Origin: JAHEEL01 sp963836085 | GTDB lineage: Bacteria; Actinomycetota; Acidimicrobiia; Spongiisociales; UBA5794 | Length of the DNA: 64,000 nucleotides | Reading direction: 5' to 3' | Assembly (NCBI GenBank): GCA_963836085.1 | Contig: CAWIHT010000014.1 | Coordinates: 248,001-312,000 of the forward strand | Shown: positions 63,579 to 64,000 of the stretch, piece by piece | Layout: each line of letters starts with the position of its first letter | Numbering within the stretch: position 1 is the stretch's first letter | Made by a program: the position numbers and the translations under genes | Notes under the pieces: model-generated | What the model was told of the DNA's origin: nothing | The model's input: only the letters and a program-made list of their open reading frames with translations | The model's database searches: none

Positions 63579-64000
63579 CTGTCGAACGTCGACAGCTGAT
63601 GGAATGACTCCCGCAGTGCGGGGTACAGGTCGCGGTACACGGGGTACAACGCGTCATACGTAGCCGTATCCAATCCCGGCTCGGTCATCTCTCCGAGTTC
63701 GACGGCGACGTCACACGCTTCGGCGACGGAGCCGAAGACCCCAGCGCCGGTGGCGGCGAGGATGGCCGCCCCGTGTGCGGCCGACTCGGCCGTGCCGACG
63801 ACGCGCACCGGGAGACCGATCACGTCGGCGATGATGCGGAGCCACAGATCGCTCGACGCTCCTCCCCCGGAGACGCGGACCTCGCCCAACTCCATCTCGG
63901 CTGCCATCAACTCCACGGAGTCGCGCAGGCCGAAGGCGACGCCTTCCATGACCGCGCGGGCCATGTGTCCGAGGCCGTGGCGCACGGTGAGGCCGACGAA
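63575..64000 (-). CDS. xylB: Xylulokinase / FGGY-family carbohydrate kinase (5' part outside window)
   Basis: The C-terminal 141 residues of an FGGY kinase. EVRVSGGGASSDLWLRIIADVIGLPV and the following ESAAHGAAILAATGAGVF match the FGGY_C domain of xylulokinases. The frame is open to the window edge. Together with xylA it makes xylulose-5-phosphate. Confidence 0.87.
   Translation of the reverse strand, partial: FVGLTVRHGLGHMARAVMEGVAFGLRDSVELMAAEMELGEVRVSGGGASSDLWLRIIADVIGLPVRVVGTAESAAHGAAILAATGAGVFGSVAEACDVAVELGEMTEPGLDTATYDALYPVYRDLYPALRESFHQLSTFDS

Overview
The window is a GC-rich bacterial chromosome segment, most likely from an actinobacterium of the Acidimicrobiia type (inferred). The reasons are a high-GC third-codon bias, an F420/LLM-type oxidoreductase, DUF222-HNH (13E12-type) genes, Thr/Pro-rich secreted proteins, and many genes whose only start signal is a TANNNT box 6-9 bases before the start codon, which is the leaderless-transcript pattern. 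I saw no tRNA, rRNA, CRISPR array, prophage or insertion sequence. The content is mostly core metabolism with some small and broken genes.

Layout. 1-7.8 kb: an AhpD-like gene fragment, an M20 amidohydrolase, a Ca2+-type P-ATPase and the complete serine pathway (serB-serA and convergent serC). 7.8-9.5 kb: palindromic repeats around a decayed DUF222-HNH gene. 9.5-13.6 kb: an amino-acid ABC ATPase, a YjbQ protein, purA and purB. 13.6-17.1 kb: an operon of a beta-decarboxylating dehydrogenase, an archaeal-type (type II) GAPDH and an archaeal-type phosphoglycerate kinase. 17.2-30.6 kb: mmsA, an MFS exporter and a polyamine/amino-aldehyde locus (class III aminotransferase, aldehyde dehydrogenase, potABCD, an amidohydrolase and a PuuB-like oxidase). 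30.7-45 kb: rhomboid protease, sigma factor with its putative anti-sigma partner, a divergent purM, membrane and lipoproteins, mobA-like, crotonase, gabT, lnt, suhB and a second amidohydrolase. 44.9-47.1 kb: two tiny genes and ilvD. 47-57.5 kb: LCP protein, class V aminotransferase, a frameshifted lipoprotein, NUDIX, a zinc-uptake regulon (znuA-znuB divergent from zur-znuC), a YbhN-like flippase, a 3-hydroxyisobutyrate-type dehydrogenase and a frameshifted AI-2E-type permease. 57.5-64 kb: pirin, two small paralogues, an intact DUF222-HNH gene, a lipoprotein, an LLM oxidoreductase, xylA and the 3' part of xylB.

The most notable object is at 45147-45383 on the minus strand. A 61-codon open frame matching the C-terminal part of the Rdx (SelW/SelT) family extends upstream through one in-frame UGA to an ATG that lies 7 bases after a TANNNT box. 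The UGA falls at the second position of the CxxC/CxxU redox motif, and a 7-bp hairpin with G at loop position 2 starts 10 bases after it. This reads as a SelW-like selenoprotein with a bacterial SECIS element. If it is real, the genome should also carry selA, selB, selC and selD elsewhere.

Other points: the archaeal-type GAPDH/PGK pair in a bacterial operon; an apolipoprotein N-acyltransferase homologue with Ser at the catalytic Cys position; a fusion of a YeaQ-like membrane domain to a Schlafen/AlbA_2 domain; two families of palindromic repeats, one with compensatory hairpins; and a terminator whose 3' arm is shared with a 56-bp palindrome downstream of potD. The analysis was by eye, with no database search, so family calls rest on recognised motifs.
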